Shown piece by piece: positions 1 to 8,115 of a stretch of DNA of 64,000 nt. The notes beneath the pieces were generated by a model. It saw only the letters and a list, made by a program, of their open reading frames with translations, was not told the DNA's origin and did not search any database. Numbering within the stretch: position 1 is the stretch's first letter; each line of letters opens with the position of its first letter. The stretch comes from Conexibacter sp. DBS9H8 (GTDB taxonomy: Bacteria > Actinomycetota > Thermoleophilia > Solirubrobacterales > Solirubrobacteraceae), in contig NZ_CP097128.1 in NCBI RefSeq assembly GCF_023330685.1, positions 2,170,001 through 2,234,000 of the forward strand. The letters are read 5' to 3'. Both the position numbers and the translations under genes were made by a program.

Positions 1-306
1 GGTGACGTCGAGGGCGGACAGCTCGAGGTTCGCCTGCCGCTGGCGTGCCCAGTGCGCGGCAAGCTTGGGGTCCTCGAGGTCGACGCCGACGACGCGACCG
101 TCACCGAGTCGCTGGGCCCACTGGCTCGTCAGCACCGCCTCACCGCAGCCGATGTCGAGGACTGACCGGGGGGCGGCCCGGGTGAAGAGCTCGTCGAGGG
201 TCCCCTCGAAGCCGGCCATCAGCCGCCGGACGAGCGGGTTCGTCGACCCGTACTTGTCGAAGGTGTTGCCGGTCGGAACCGGGGGGTTGGACGTATCGGA
301 CGGCAT
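1..306 (-). CDS. Class I SAM-dependent methyltransferase (partial, C-terminus beyond window)
   Basis: The first 102 residues of a Rossmann-fold methyltransferase are present; the rest runs off the left edge. Motif I is clear at residues 49-60 (VLDIGCGEAVLT) and the SAM-ribose acidic residue follows in VVGVDLED (about 73-80). The N-terminus NTFDKYGSTNPLVRRLM resembles methyltransferases found in cell-envelope glycosylation clusters. It starts 17 bases after the stop of the GT2 gene on the same strand, so the two are probably co-transcribed. The acceptor cannot be told; modification of a lipid-linked sugar or glycan is a guess from context. Confidence 0.85.
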   Translation of the reverse strand, partial: MPSDTSNPPVPTGNTFDKYGSTNPLVRRLMAGFEGTLDELFTRAAPRSVLDIGCGEAVLTSQWAQRLGDGRVVGVDLEDPKLAAHWARQRQANLELSALDVT

Positions 307-323
307 CGCGATGACAACCCCGC

Positions 324-1358
324 TCAGACGGGAAGGTGCTCCTCGGTCGCCGGGTCGGTCTGGTCCCCGCGGGCCAGCCGCGGCTGGGCGGGCTGGTAGT
401 GCGATGGTGCGATCCCGAGCTGTAGCTCGATCCGGCGGACCCGTTCGAAGGTGCGCTGCGACAGGGTGCGCTGGGCGTCGAGGAGATCGCCGATGACGCC
501 GAGTGCTCCGAGCAGCATTGCGGCGTTGAACAGGACGGCACCGGCGATCAGCAGCTGGATATGGCCGGCGCGGCCACCGTGGGCGATGAAGTCGACGATG
601 AAGTAGACGAACAGCCCCAACCCGATCACCCCGAAGAACGCTGCCCCGGTCCAGAACACCTTCAGCGGCTGGTGCTGGGAGTAGATCCGGAAGATCGACA
701 GTCCATTGCGGCGGACGTAGGCGGAGGTCGACGGAAACAGGCGCGACTCTCGGGTCTTCGGGTTCGTCTGGATCGGCACATGATCGACCGCGGCATTGAG
801 CTTGCCCGCCTGGATGAGCGTCTCGAGCGTGTAGGTGAACTTTGACACCGGCTGAATCGCCAGCGCCGCCTCCCGGTTGTAGGCGCGGAACCCCGACGTC
901 GTGTCGGGCACCGTCGTGCTCGACGCCTGCCGGACGACCCAGGAGCCAAGCCGCTGCAGCCGCTTCTTGAACGGCGAGAAGTGCTCGATGGTCATCACCC
1001 GGCGGTCCCCGACGACCATGTCGGCACGGCCCTCGAGGATCGGTGCGACGAGGTCCGGTATGCACCTGCCGTCGTACTGGTTGTCTGCGTCCGTGTTGAC
1101 GATCACGTCGGCGCCAAGCTTCAGGCAGGCGTCGAGCCCGGCCTGGAAGCCCGCGGCCAACCCCTTGTTGTTGGTGAAGCTGACGATGTGATCGACCCCG
1201 TGGGCGACCGCCACCTCCACGGTGCGATCGGTCGACCCGTCGTCGACGATCAGCCACTCGACGACGTCGAACCCCGGTACCCGCCGTGGCAGGTCCGCCA
1301 GCGTCGCGGGCAGCTGGGCCTCCTCGTTGAAGCAGGGGATCTGAATGATGAGCTTCAT
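324..1358 (-). CDS. GT2 family glycosyltransferase with C-terminal membrane anchor
   Basis: A 344-residue GT-A fold enzyme of the dolichyl/polyprenyl-phosphate sugar synthase type. It begins IIQIPCFNEE, carries the nucleotide-binding VDDGST (about 38-43) and the DXD region NTDADNQYDG (about 89-98), then TSGFRAYNREAAL. Two hydrophobic segments follow (around VFWTGAAFFGVIGLGLFV and IQLLIAGAVLFNAAMLLGAL), as in ArnC/GtrB-like proteins that load a sugar from a nucleotide donor onto polyprenyl phosphate at the inner membrane face. The ATG at 1358 is chosen because the GT-A fold starts there. The divergent neighbour is a PMT/ArnT-like membrane transferase that could use the lipid-linked sugar. Donor sugar unknown. 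Confidence 0.88.
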   Translation of the reverse strand: MKLIIQIPCFNEEAQLPATLADLPRRVPGFDVVEWLIVDDGSTDRTVEVAVAHGVDHIVSFTNNKGLAAGFQAGLDACLKLGADVIVNTDADNQYDGRCIPDLVAPILEGRADMVVGDRRVMTIEHFSPFKKRLQRLGSWVVRQASSTTVPDTTSGFRAYNREAALAIQPVSKFTYTLETLIQAGKLNAAVDHVPIQTNPKTRESRLFPSTSAYVRRNGLSIFRIYSQHQPLKVFWTGAAFFGVIGLGLFVYFIVDFIAHGGRAGHIQLLIAGAVLFNAAMLLGALGVIGDLLDAQRTLSQRTFERVRRIELQLGIAPSHYQPAQPRLARGDQTDPATEEHLPV

Positions 1359-1424
1359 GACAGGGAACGGCCGTTCGCGGCCGGGCGGTGGGCTGCGGGC
1401 AGCGCGGTTCCCAAACGGTAGCGG

Positions 1425-1430
1425 GATACT
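1425..1430 (+). promoter_or_regulatory. Putative -10 box of the membrane glycosyltransferase gene
   Basis: GATACT lies 10 bases before the ATG at 1441. It is a one-base variant of the TAnnnT boxes seen before many genes here. Confidence 0.35.
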
Positions 1431-1440
1431 CGACGGCGAC

Positions 1441-3267
1441 ATGGAGTTGGTGAGCACCGCCCACGAGCCCGTCCGGCGCGGCCGCCTCACCGTGGCCCCT
1501 CCCGGACCCGGCCGCCGGCCGCCGGGCCGGGGCCGCTTCGCGCGACGGACTCGCCGGCTCGACCCCGTCCACGTCGGTCTCGCCGTCCTGCTCGTCCTCA
1601 CCCTCGGGCTGCGGCTGTGGGGGATCCGCCAGGGGCTCCCGTTCTCCTACAACGCCGATGAGGCCGAGCACTTCCTCCCCAAGGCCGTGCAATTCCTCGG
1701 CGGCGACTGGAACCCCCACTATTTCCTCAACCCGCCGGCCTACTCCTACCTGCTGGCGATCGTCTTCGAGCTGTGGTTCGGCTCTGCTGACGCGGTGACG
1801 CGGGCCTACACCCTCGATCCGAGTGCCCTCTTCCTTATCGCCCGGGTCGTCGCCGCGATCCTCGGCACCCTCGCGGTCTGGCTGCTCTACGGCGCCGGCG
1901 TGCGCCTGCTCGTCCATCGGGCCGCCGCGCTGCTGGCGGCGGCGATCTTCGGGTGCGCGTTCCTGCCGGTCTTCTACTCCCACCTCGCGCTCAACGACGT
2001 TCCGACCCTGTTCGGCGTCTGCCTCGGGCTCTACGGCGCAGCCGGGGTCTGGCAGGCCGGGCGCGGCGTGGACTACCTGGTCGCCGGGGTCGGGGTGGGA
2101 CTGGCGGCGGCGACCAAGTACACCGGTGGTTGGGTCGTCGTCGTGCTCGTCGTCGCCGCCACCGCCTCAGCGACGAGGCGGCCCGGTCCGCGGGAGGGTG
2201 TTCGGACGCTCGTCTGGAGCGCCGCGGCGCTGCTCACCGCGCTGGCGGCGTTCAGTCTCGCCAACCCCTACTGGTTCCTCGACTTCTCCGGCTTCACCGC
2301 CGGCGTTGCTGCGCAGGCCGCCGCCGCGGCTGGGTCGCCCAAGCTCGGCAGCGGCCAACAGACCGGGATCCTCTACTACCTGTGGACGTTCAGCTGGGGG
2401 TTCGGGCTCGGTCCGGCGCTCGCCGCGCTTGCGGGTGTCGCCCTGCTTCTGCGCCGGCGGCGCTGGTGGCTGCTTGCCTGCCTCGTGCCCGGCCAGATCG
2501 CGTTCATCGTCTTCATGGGCCTTCAAGCCCGGTTCTTCGGGCGTTGGCTGATGCCGATCTTCCCCACCGTCGCGCTGCTTGCCGGTTACGCCGGGGTCGA
2601 GCTGATCCGCTGGTCGGGCCGCCTGCCGCGTCCGCTGCCGCCGATCTTCGCCGCCGCCTCGGTCACCGTCGCCCTGCTCGGACAGAGCCTCACCTCGGTT
2701 CTGCATAGCGACCGGGTGCTCTCGCGTCCCTACACGACCAACCTCGCCCGGGCCTGGATGATCGCCCACATTCCGGCTGGTGAGAACGTCTACATCGAGC
2801 CGGTCATCCCGGGGAACTGGAGCTCGACGCCCGGGGTGGCGAACGCGTTCGAGCCCGACGGCGCCCGGTGGTATCAGTACCCGACCCAGATCTCGAACCT
2901 CGGGGCCAACGGCCGCCCCCTCCCGGCCGGCCGGGAACGCTACGTCACCCTCGATGAGTACGAGACGACGCTCTATCCGGGCTTGATCGCCCGGCTTGAG
3001 GCAAACGCCTTCTGCTGGGTCGTCTCGGGCACACTCCAGTCTGGCCGCGCCTTCGTCGCGCCGGACGAGGCGCCTGGCGCGGTCGCCTACTATCGACGTC
3101 TCGCCCACGTCGGCCGCCTCGTCTACCGCGTCAGTCCCTACCGGTCGGGCGCGAACCCGGTGCCGTTCAACTTCGATTGGGCGATCGACTACGAACCGCC
3201 GCAGTACCGCCTTCCCGGTCCGGTGATCTCGATCTACCACCTCAGCGGCGGCGCCTGCCGGGAGTGA
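1441..3267 (+). CDS. Polytopic membrane glycosyltransferase, PMT/ArnT-like (GT-C)
   Basis: A 608-residue integral membrane protein. After a basic, Pro/Arg-rich N-terminus (1-42) the first helix VGLAVLLVLTLGLRLWGI leads into the extracytoplasmic loop YNADEAEHFLPKA, whose acidic pair matches the catalytic loop of GT-C enzymes using polyprenyl-phosphate sugars. About ten more hydrophobic segments follow, then a soluble C-terminal part of about 170 residues. It is divergent from the GT2 gene with an 82-base gap, fitting a two-step glycosylation: lipid-linked sugar synthesis inside, transfer outside. The ATG at 1441 is preferred to upstream in-frame ATGs because it follows a -10-like box and avoids overlap with the GT2 start. 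Acceptor not identifiable. Confidence 0.82.
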   Translation: MELVSTAHEPVRRGRLTVAPPGPGRRPPGRGRFARRTRRLDPVHVGLAVLLVLTLGLRLWGIRQGLPFSYNADEAEHFLPKAVQFLGGDWNPHYFLNPPAYSYLLAIVFELWFGSADAVTRAYTLDPSALFLIARVVAAILGTLAVWLLYGAGVRLLVHRAAALLAAAIFGCAFLPVFYSHLALNDVPTLFGVCLGLYGAAGVWQAGRGVDYLVAGVGVGLAAATKYTGGWVVVVLVVAATASATRRPGPREGVRTLVWSAAALLTALAAFSLANPYWFLDFSGFTAGVAAQAAAAAGSPKLGSGQQTGILYYLWTFSWGFGLGPALAALAGVALLLRRRRWWLLACLVPGQIAFIVFMGLQARFFGRWLMPIFPTVALLAGYAGVELIRWSGRLPRPLPPIFAAASVTVALLGQSLTSVLHSDRVLSRPYTTNLARAWMIAHIPAGENVYIEPVIPGNWSSTPGVANAFEPDGARWYQYPTQISNLGANGRPLPAGRERYVTLDEYETTLYPGLIARLEANAFCWVVSGTLQSGRAFVAPDEAPGAVAYYRRLAHVGRLVYRVSPYRSGANPVPFNFDWAIDYEPPQYRLPGPVISIYHLSGGACRE

Positions 3268-3282
3268 GCGGCTCCCGACACC

Positions 3283-3288
3283 TATCCT
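3283..3288 (+). promoter_or_regulatory. -10 box (TATCCT) of the riboflavin operon
   Basis: TATCCT sits 12 bases before the ribD ATG, so transcription would start at or a few bases before the start codon. Only 33 bases separate ribD from the preceding gene, leaving no room for an FMN riboswitch. Confidence 0.55.
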
Positions 3289-3300
3289 GTCCGTTCACGC

Positions 3301-4428
3301 ATGGGTGCCCACACCGACACTGACGCGCGCCACCTCGCCCGGGCGGTTGAGCTGGCGGCCTGTGGAGGGTGGGAGGTGAGCCCGAACCCCCGGGTCGGCG
3401 CCGTCGTCGCCGACGCACACGGGCGAGTGCTGGGGGAGGGGTACCACCGCCGGGCCGGCGGTCCCCACGCCGAGGTGGAGGCCCTCGCCGCGGTCGGGGA
3501 CGCCGTCGACCTGCGCGGCGCGACGCTGTATGTCTCCCTCGAACCGTGCGCTCACCACGGACGCACGCCTCCCTGCACTGACGCGATCCGAGCCGCCGGT
3601 ATCGGACGGGTGGTGATCGCCTCCGACGATCCGTCCGCCCACGCCGCCGGTCGCGGCCTCGGGATCCTCCGCGATGAGGGGATCGAGGTGGTGATCGCCG
3701 AGGGCGCGATCGTCACGCAGGCACGGCTGCTGAACCAGCCCTTCCGCAAACACGCCCGGACCGGGCGTCCGTGGGTGCGGCTCAAGGCGGCCATGTCGAT
3801 GGACGGCAAGGTCGCGACCTCGAGCGGAGATTCGCAGTGGATCTCCTCGGAGGCGAGTCGCGCGCTCGTCCACCGCTGGCGAGCGCAGTTGGACGCCGTC
3901 GCCATCGGCATCGGCACCGCCCTGACCGACGACCCCCGTCTCACCGCGCGGCTTGACCCGCCGGCCGATCGCCAGCCCCGCCGGATCGTCTTCGACTCTC
4001 TCGGCCGGTTGCCGCTGCACTCGCGCCTGATCACCGAGACCGACGCGGGCGACCTGACGGTGGTCGTCTCGCGGGCCGCGCCCCGCGCGGCGACGGACGC
4101 GCTCGAGGTCAAGGGCGTGGACGTGATCGTCGCGACCGGCGAGCACGAGCCGGCCCGGGTGCGGTGCGCCCTCGACCAGCTCGGCGCAACGGGGGTCACC
4201 TCGCTTCTGCTGGAGGGCGGCCCTCGCCTCGCGGGCGCATTTCTCGACGCCGGTGAGATTGACGAGGTCCGCTTCTTCATCGCCCCGCTGCTGCTCGGTG
4301 GCCGCTCCCGGGACGCGGTCGACTCCAGTGGCGTTGACCGGATCGCCGACGCCGTCCGCCCGCTCAGCTTCGACTGCGAGCACGTCGGATCGGACCTGCT
4401 GATGAGCGCTCGGCTGACGGAGTGGTGA
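3301..4428 (+). CDS. ribD: Bifunctional riboflavin deaminase/reductase RibD
   Basis: Carries out steps two and three of riboflavin synthesis: deamination of the pyrimidine from GTP cyclohydrolase II, then NADPH-dependent reduction of the ribosyl side chain. The N-terminal cytidine-deaminase-like domain has zinc ligands in PHAEVEAL (H56, E58) and SLEPCAHHGRTPPC (C83, C92). The C-terminal reductase domain (about 150-375) begins PWVRLKAAMSMDGKVA. At 375 residues it is of usual size. It is the first gene of ribD-ribE-ribBA-ribH. No Shine-Dalgarno is seen; the start follows a -10 box. Confidence 0.96.
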   Translation: MGAHTDTDARHLARAVELAACGGWEVSPNPRVGAVVADAHGRVLGEGYHRRAGGPHAEVEALAAVGDAVDLRGATLYVSLEPCAHHGRTPPCTDAIRAAGIGRVVIASDDPSAHAAGRGLGILRDEGIEVVIAEGAIVTQARLLNQPFRKHARTGRPWVRLKAAMSMDGKVATSSGDSQWISSEASRALVHRWRAQLDAVAIGIGTALTDDPRLTARLDPPADRQPRRIVFDSLGRLPLHSRLITETDAGDLTVVVSRAAPRAATDALEVKGVDVIVATGEHEPARVRCALDQLGATGVTSLLLEGGPRLAGAFLDAGEIDEVRFFIAPLLLGGRSRDAVDSSGVDRIADAVRPLSFDCEHVGSDLLMSARLTEW

Positions 4429-4462
4429 TGCGCCAACCCCGAAGCCAACCGACGGAGAGCCC

Positions 4463-5077
4463 ATGTTCACTGGATTGATTGAGGATCGCGGTGAGATCAC
4501 CGCGGTCGCCCGGTCGCGCGACGGGGTCGTGCTGTCGGTCGCCACGCAGCTGGCCGGGGAGATCCGGCCCGGCGATTCGGTCGCCGCCAACGGGGTCTGC
4601 CTCACTGCCGTCAACGTCTCGGCGACGGGCTTTGACACCGAGGTGATGAATGAGACGCTCTCCCGCAGCTCGCTCGCCGAGATCGCGCCGGGGAGCACGG
4701 TCAACCTCGAGTTGGCGATGCGACCGACCGACCGCCTCGGCGGCCATATCGTCCAGGGGCACGTCGACGGGACCGGTGAGGTGCTCGACGTGCTCGAGGA
4801 CGGCTTCTCCCGTCGGGTTCTGGTCGCGGCGTCCCCCGAGCTGCTGCGCTACGTCGTCGTCAAGGGGTCGATCACCGTCGACGGCGTCTCGCTCACCGTC
4901 GCCGCCCTCGACTCGGCGACCTTTACCGTCTCGCTCATCCCCGAGACGCTCGCCCGCACCAACCTCGGCTCGGCGGCTGCCGGGCGGATCGTCAACCTGG
5001 AGGTCGACATCGTGGCCAAATACGTCGAGCGGCTGGCGACGGCCAGCCTCGCGCACTTTCCCACCCCGGCCGCGTGA
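4463..5077 (+). CDS. ribE: Riboflavin synthase alpha subunit (RibE/RibC type)
   Basis: Catalyses dismutation of two 6,7-dimethyl-8-ribityllumazine molecules to riboflavin and a pyrimidinedione that is recycled. At 204 residues it has the usual tandem lumazine-binding repeats: the first begins MFTGLIEDRGEI and the second follows GGHIVQGHVDGTGEV (about residues 93-107). A GGAGAG element lies before the ATG, suggesting leadered translation within the operon. Its stop overlaps the GTG start of ribBA (GTGA), implying translational coupling. Confidence 0.95.
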   Translation: MFTGLIEDRGEITAVARSRDGVVLSVATQLAGEIRPGDSVAANGVCLTAVNVSATGFDTEVMNETLSRSSLAEIAPGSTVNLELAMRPTDRLGGHIVQGHVDGTGEVLDVLEDGFSRRVLVAASPELLRYVVVKGSITVDGVSLTVAALDSATFTVSLIPETLARTNLGSAAAGRIVNLEVDIVAKYVERLATASLAHFPTPAA

Positions 5078-6399
5078 CCGCCGTGAGCAGTACCTTCGCC
5101 ACGATCGAGGACGCGCTCGAGGACATCGCTGAGGGGCGAATGGTCGTCGTCGTCGATGACGAGGACCGGGAGAACGAGGGTGACCTCGTGATGGCCGCCC
5201 AGTTCGTCACCCCGGACGCGATCAACTTCATGACCCGCCAGGCCGGCGGCTGGATCTGCCTGACCCTCACCCCGGAACGGTGTGATGAGCTCGGCCTGGC
5301 GCTGATGACCGCCAAGAACGAGTCGATGCACGAGACCCCGTTCACCGTCACGATCGAAGCGCGTGAGGGGGTGACGACCGGCATCTCCGTACACGACCAG
5401 GCGCGGACGATGCAGGTGGCGATCGACCCGACCAAGGGGGCTGACGACATCGTCCAGCCCGGTCACGTCCACCCGCTCAAGGCCCGAGCCGGCGGTGTGC
5501 TCGAACGGACCGGTCACACCGAGGCGTCCGTCGACCTCGCCCGCCTCGCCGGGCTCAATCCGGCCGGGGTGATCTGCGAGATCCAGAACGAGGACGGGAG
5601 CATGGCCCGCGGTGGCGATCTCGCCGCCTACTGCTTCAAGCACGGTCTGAAGATGATCACGATCGCCGACCTGATCGCCTACCGTCGCCGGACCGAGAAG
5701 CTGATAGAACGGGTCGTCGACATCAACCTTCCGACCGTCTTCGGCGAGTTCACCGCGGTCGGGTACCGCTCGCTGCTCGACCACAAGCACCACGTCGCGC
5801 TCGTCAAGGGGGACATCGGGAATGGGCGCGACGTGCTCGTCCGCGTTCACTCCGAATGTCTCACCGGTGACGTCTTCCACTCGCTGCGCTGTGACTGCGG
5901 GGAGCAGCTCGAGTCGGCGCTGGCGATGATCGAAGCCGAGGGACGCGGGGTTCTCCTCTACCTCAGCCAGGAGGGGCGCGGGATCGGCCTGCTCAACAAG
6001 CTGCGCGCCTACAAGCTGCAGGAGGAGGGCTACGACACGGTGGAGGCGAACCTCGCCCTCGGCCTCCCCGCAGACCTGCGCGACTACGGCATCGGCGCCC
6101 AGATCCTCAAGGACCTCGGCCTCAGCAGCATTCGCATCCTCACCAACAACCCGAAGAAGATCTCCGGCCTGGCCGGATACGGGCTGTCGGTCACCGACCA
6201 GGTCCCGATCCAGCACGCCCCCAACCCGCACAACGTCGCCTACCTCGACGCGAAGCGTGACAAGATGGGCCACGTGCTCCACCACCAGGGACTCGACCTC
6301 GACGAGCAGATGCTCGCCCAGGAGCAGCGTGAGGAGCGGGACCGGGACCGACGCGAGGATCCGCCGGGGGCGGGCTCAGGACCGGAAGGATCGCGATGA
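5074..6399 (+). CDS. ribBA: Bifunctional DHBP synthase / GTP cyclohydrolase II RibBA
   Basis: Supplies both precursors of lumazine: 3,4-dihydroxy-2-butanone 4-phosphate from ribulose 5-phosphate (N-terminal about 205 residues, with the acidic loop DDEDRENEGD) and the pyrimidine from GTP (C-terminal domain). The zinc ligands of cyclohydrolase II are C262, C273 and C275 in CLTGDVFHSLRCDC, followed by SQEGRGIGL. Total 441 residues, with a basic/acidic low-complexity tail after about 415. The GTG start overlaps the ribE stop; a second in-frame GTG at 5083 is possible. The stop overlaps the ribH ATG. Confidence 0.95.
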   Translation: MTAVSSTFATIEDALEDIAEGRMVVVVDDEDRENEGDLVMAAQFVTPDAINFMTRQAGGWICLTLTPERCDELGLALMTAKNESMHETPFTVTIEAREGVTTGISVHDQARTMQVAIDPTKGADDIVQPGHVHPLKARAGGVLERTGHTEASVDLARLAGLNPAGVICEIQNEDGSMARGGDLAAYCFKHGLKMITIADLIAYRRRTEKLIERVVDINLPTVFGEFTAVGYRSLLDHKHHVALVKGDIGNGRDVLVRVHSECLTGDVFHSLRCDCGEQLESALAMIEAEGRGVLLYLSQEGRGIGLLNKLRAYKLQEEGYDTVEANLALGLPADLRDYGIGAQILKDLGLSSIRILTNNPKKISGLAGYGLSVTDQVPIQHAPNPHNVAYLDAKRDKMGHVLHHQGLDLDEQMLAQEQREERDRDRREDPPGAGSGPEGSR

Positions 6400-6875
6400 C
6401 CGCCGAGCCCGACGACCGCGTCGCCCTGTGCGTCGCGACCTTCTACACGGATCTCACCGACAAGCTCGAGGCCGGTGCCCGCGCGGCGCTCGCCGAAGCG
6501 GGCGTGGAGGAGGAGGCGATCACCCGCTTCGCGGTTCCCGGGGCCTTTGAGCTGCCCCTCATCGTCCGCTTTGCCGCCGACTCGGGCCGGTTCGCCGCAA
6601 TCGTCGCGCTCGGCGCGGTGATCCGCGGAGAGACCGACCACTACGAGTACGTGTGTGCTGAGGCGGCGCGCGGGATCAGCCAGGTGCAGCTGCTCAGCGG
6701 CGTGCCCGTCGGGTTCGGCCTGCTCACCGTCGACACGCGCGAGCAGGCCCTCGCCCGCGTCCAGGGCGGCGCCAAGCGCGACAGCGGCGCACATGCCGTC
6801 GAGGCCGCGCTGGCCGCCCTCGCGGTCAAGCGCTCGCTGAGCGAACGGCCGCGCCGCGCCGGGTTCACCGGCTGA
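6396..6875 (+). CDS. ribH: 6,7-dimethyl-8-ribityllumazine synthase RibH
   Basis: Condenses the RibA/RibD pyrimidine with DHBP to form lumazine; members of the family assemble as pentamers or icosahedral shells. The 159-residue protein shows FAVPGAFELP and the active-site segment GAVIRGETDHYEYV with catalytic His82. ATG overlaps the ribBA stop (ATGA) and is preceded by GGAAGGA. It closes the riboflavin operon; the next gene is convergent. About 15 residues of basic tail follow the usual fold. Confidence 0.95.
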   Translation: MTAEPDDRVALCVATFYTDLTDKLEAGARAALAEAGVEEEAITRFAVPGAFELPLIVRFAADSGRFAAIVALGAVIRGETDHYEYVCAEAARGISQVQLLSGVPVGFGLLTVDTREQALARVQGGAKRDSGAHAVEAALAALAVKRSLSERPRRAGFTG

Positions 6876-6915
6876 AGCGGCGCGGGTCGCTCCATGCCTC
6901 CGGGAGCCCGGGCGT

Positions 6916-7797
6916 TCACCACCCGGCGGTGAGCCAGGCGAGATCCTCGGCGAGGTGGTCGAGCAGGGAGAGGTGGCTCTCGGCCTCCGACAGCAGCGGC
7001 TCGGCGCTCGGGATGTGCGCGGCCAGCCACGCCCCGTGACCGTAGGGCACCATCAGGTCCTGTCGACCCTGGCGCAGACGCAGTGGCGTGCGGATCGCGC
7101 CCAGGTCAAAACCCCACGGAACGGCGACGAAGGCGTACTCGTCGTCCCAGGGACCCTCGATCTGCTCAGCCAGTCCGAGCTTCGTGCTCGCGTCGAGAAA
7201 GGTCCCGAAATCGCCCTCCATGCAGCGTAGGTCGAGTTCGCTGTAGATCGACGCGTAGCGGAGCCGGCTCTCCTCGGGCGTCATCGTCATGAGCGCGGCC
7301 ATGTCCGCCTCGAAGGCAACTCGCGCCGCGGCACGATCGGACAGGAACAGCTCGGTTTCCTCGACGTTCGAGGCGCCCGTGTCGGCAAACCAGTCGAGTC
7401 CCGGGGCGTCGAAGGGCGCCACCGCGGCGAGGCTGACGACGCGCGGAACGAGATCCTCGAGTAGGGCGGCACAGGCGATCGCGTGCGGTCCGCCTCCCGA
7501 CAGCCCGATCACGCCGAGGGCGTTGATGTCCAGGGCGGCGGCGATCGCGCGGACATCCTCTGCGCAGGCGGCGATGTCACGGCCCGGGAGGCGGTTAGAG
7601 CGCCCGTAGCCGGGACGGTCATAGGCGAGGAAGCGCACGTGCTGGGCACGGGCGGTCTCATCCCAGCCGCGGTAGATCAGCCGCGACATCGGGGTGCCGT
7701 GGTGAAACAGCACCGGGACGCCGTCGGGGTCCCCGGCCTCCTGGACCTGCAGCGTGCGTTCGTCCGGTGTCCTGACCTGATGCTCGAGCGGTTCCAT
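6916..7797 (-). CDS. Alpha/beta-fold hydrolase
   Basis: A 293-residue alpha/beta hydrolase. The oxyanion-hole segment FHHGTPMSR (about 31-39) and the nucleophile elbow GLSGGGP with Ser100 are intact; the likely catalytic His is in AESHLSLLDHL near the C-terminus, and YDRPGYGRS is the usual loop after strand 4. Substrate cannot be predicted; haloalkane dehalogenase-like and proline iminopeptidase-like members share these motifs. Convergent with ribH, with only 40 bases between stops. The ATG at 7797 is 7 bases after a TAGGCT box on the minus strand. Confidence 0.85.
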   Translation of the reverse strand: MEPLEHQVRTPDERTLQVQEAGDPDGVPVLFHHGTPMSRLIYRGWDETARAQHVRFLAYDRPGYGRSNRLPGRDIAACAEDVRAIAAALDINALGVIGLSGGGPHAIACAALLEDLVPRVVSLAAVAPFDAPGLDWFADTGASNVEETELFLSDRAAARVAFEADMAALMTMTPEESRLRYASIYSELDLRCMEGDFGTFLDASTKLGLAEQIEGPWDDEYAFVAVPWGFDLGAIRTPLRLRQGRQDLMVPYGHGAWLAAHIPSAEPLLSEAESHLSLLDHLAEDLAWLTAGW

Positions 7798-7804
7798 CTA
7801 CGGG

Positions 7805-7810
7805 AGCCTA
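7805..7810 (-). promoter_or_regulatory. -10 box (TAGGCT) of the hydrolase gene
   Basis: Read on the minus strand, TAGGCT ends 7 bases before the ATG at 7797, the leaderless spacing seen across this window. Confidence 0.5.
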
Positions 7811-7843
7811 GCCGCCGGCTCGAGCTGATGGTTGGGGCGCGGC

Positions 7844-7849
7844 TATACT
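7844..7849 (+). promoter_or_regulatory. -10 box (TATACT) of rpmB
   Basis: TATACT ends 11 bases before the rpmB ATG, with no Shine-Dalgarno between. It is close to the consensus TATAAT and is the clearest promoter in the first 10 kb. Confidence 0.6.
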
Positions 7850-7860
7850 CCCGCCCCGAT

Positions 7861-8052
7861 ATGTCCAAGGTCTGTCACGTCTGCCACAAGGGCCCGAGCT
7901 TCGGTCACAGCCGCAGCCACTCGATGGTCGCCACCAACCGGCGCTTCAACCCGAATCTGCAGAAGGTGCGGATCGACGACAAGGGCACGCCCCGGCGGGT
8001 GTATGTCTGCACGCGCTGCCTCAAGGCCAACAAGGTCACCAAGGCCGTCTAG
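7861..8052 (+). CDS. rpmB: 50S ribosomal protein L28 (zinc-binding form)
   Basis: A 63-residue L28 with a complete zinc ribbon: C5 and C8 in CHVCHK, C50 and C53 in CTRCLK. This is the Cys-containing form that in many actinobacteria has a Zur-regulated Cys-less paralogue; none is seen here. NRRFNPNLQKVR is the family core. The start follows a TATACT box by 11 bases. Its place before the DAK2 gene and recG matches the conserved rpmB-yloV-recG order, although a yloU-like gene is missing between them. Confidence 0.95.
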   Translation: MSKVCHVCHKGPSFGHSRSHSMVATNRRFNPNLQKVRIDDKGTPRRVYVCTRCLKANKVTKAV

Positions 8053-8115
8053 CGGCTCCGGGCGCCGCTTTCCACGACGCCACCCACCCGCTCCCGCCCG
8101 ACGTCGGCGAGTTTC

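Noticed and set aside
3268..3300. FMN riboswitch before ribD
   Set aside because: Only 33 bases are available and none of the conserved RFN motifs is present.
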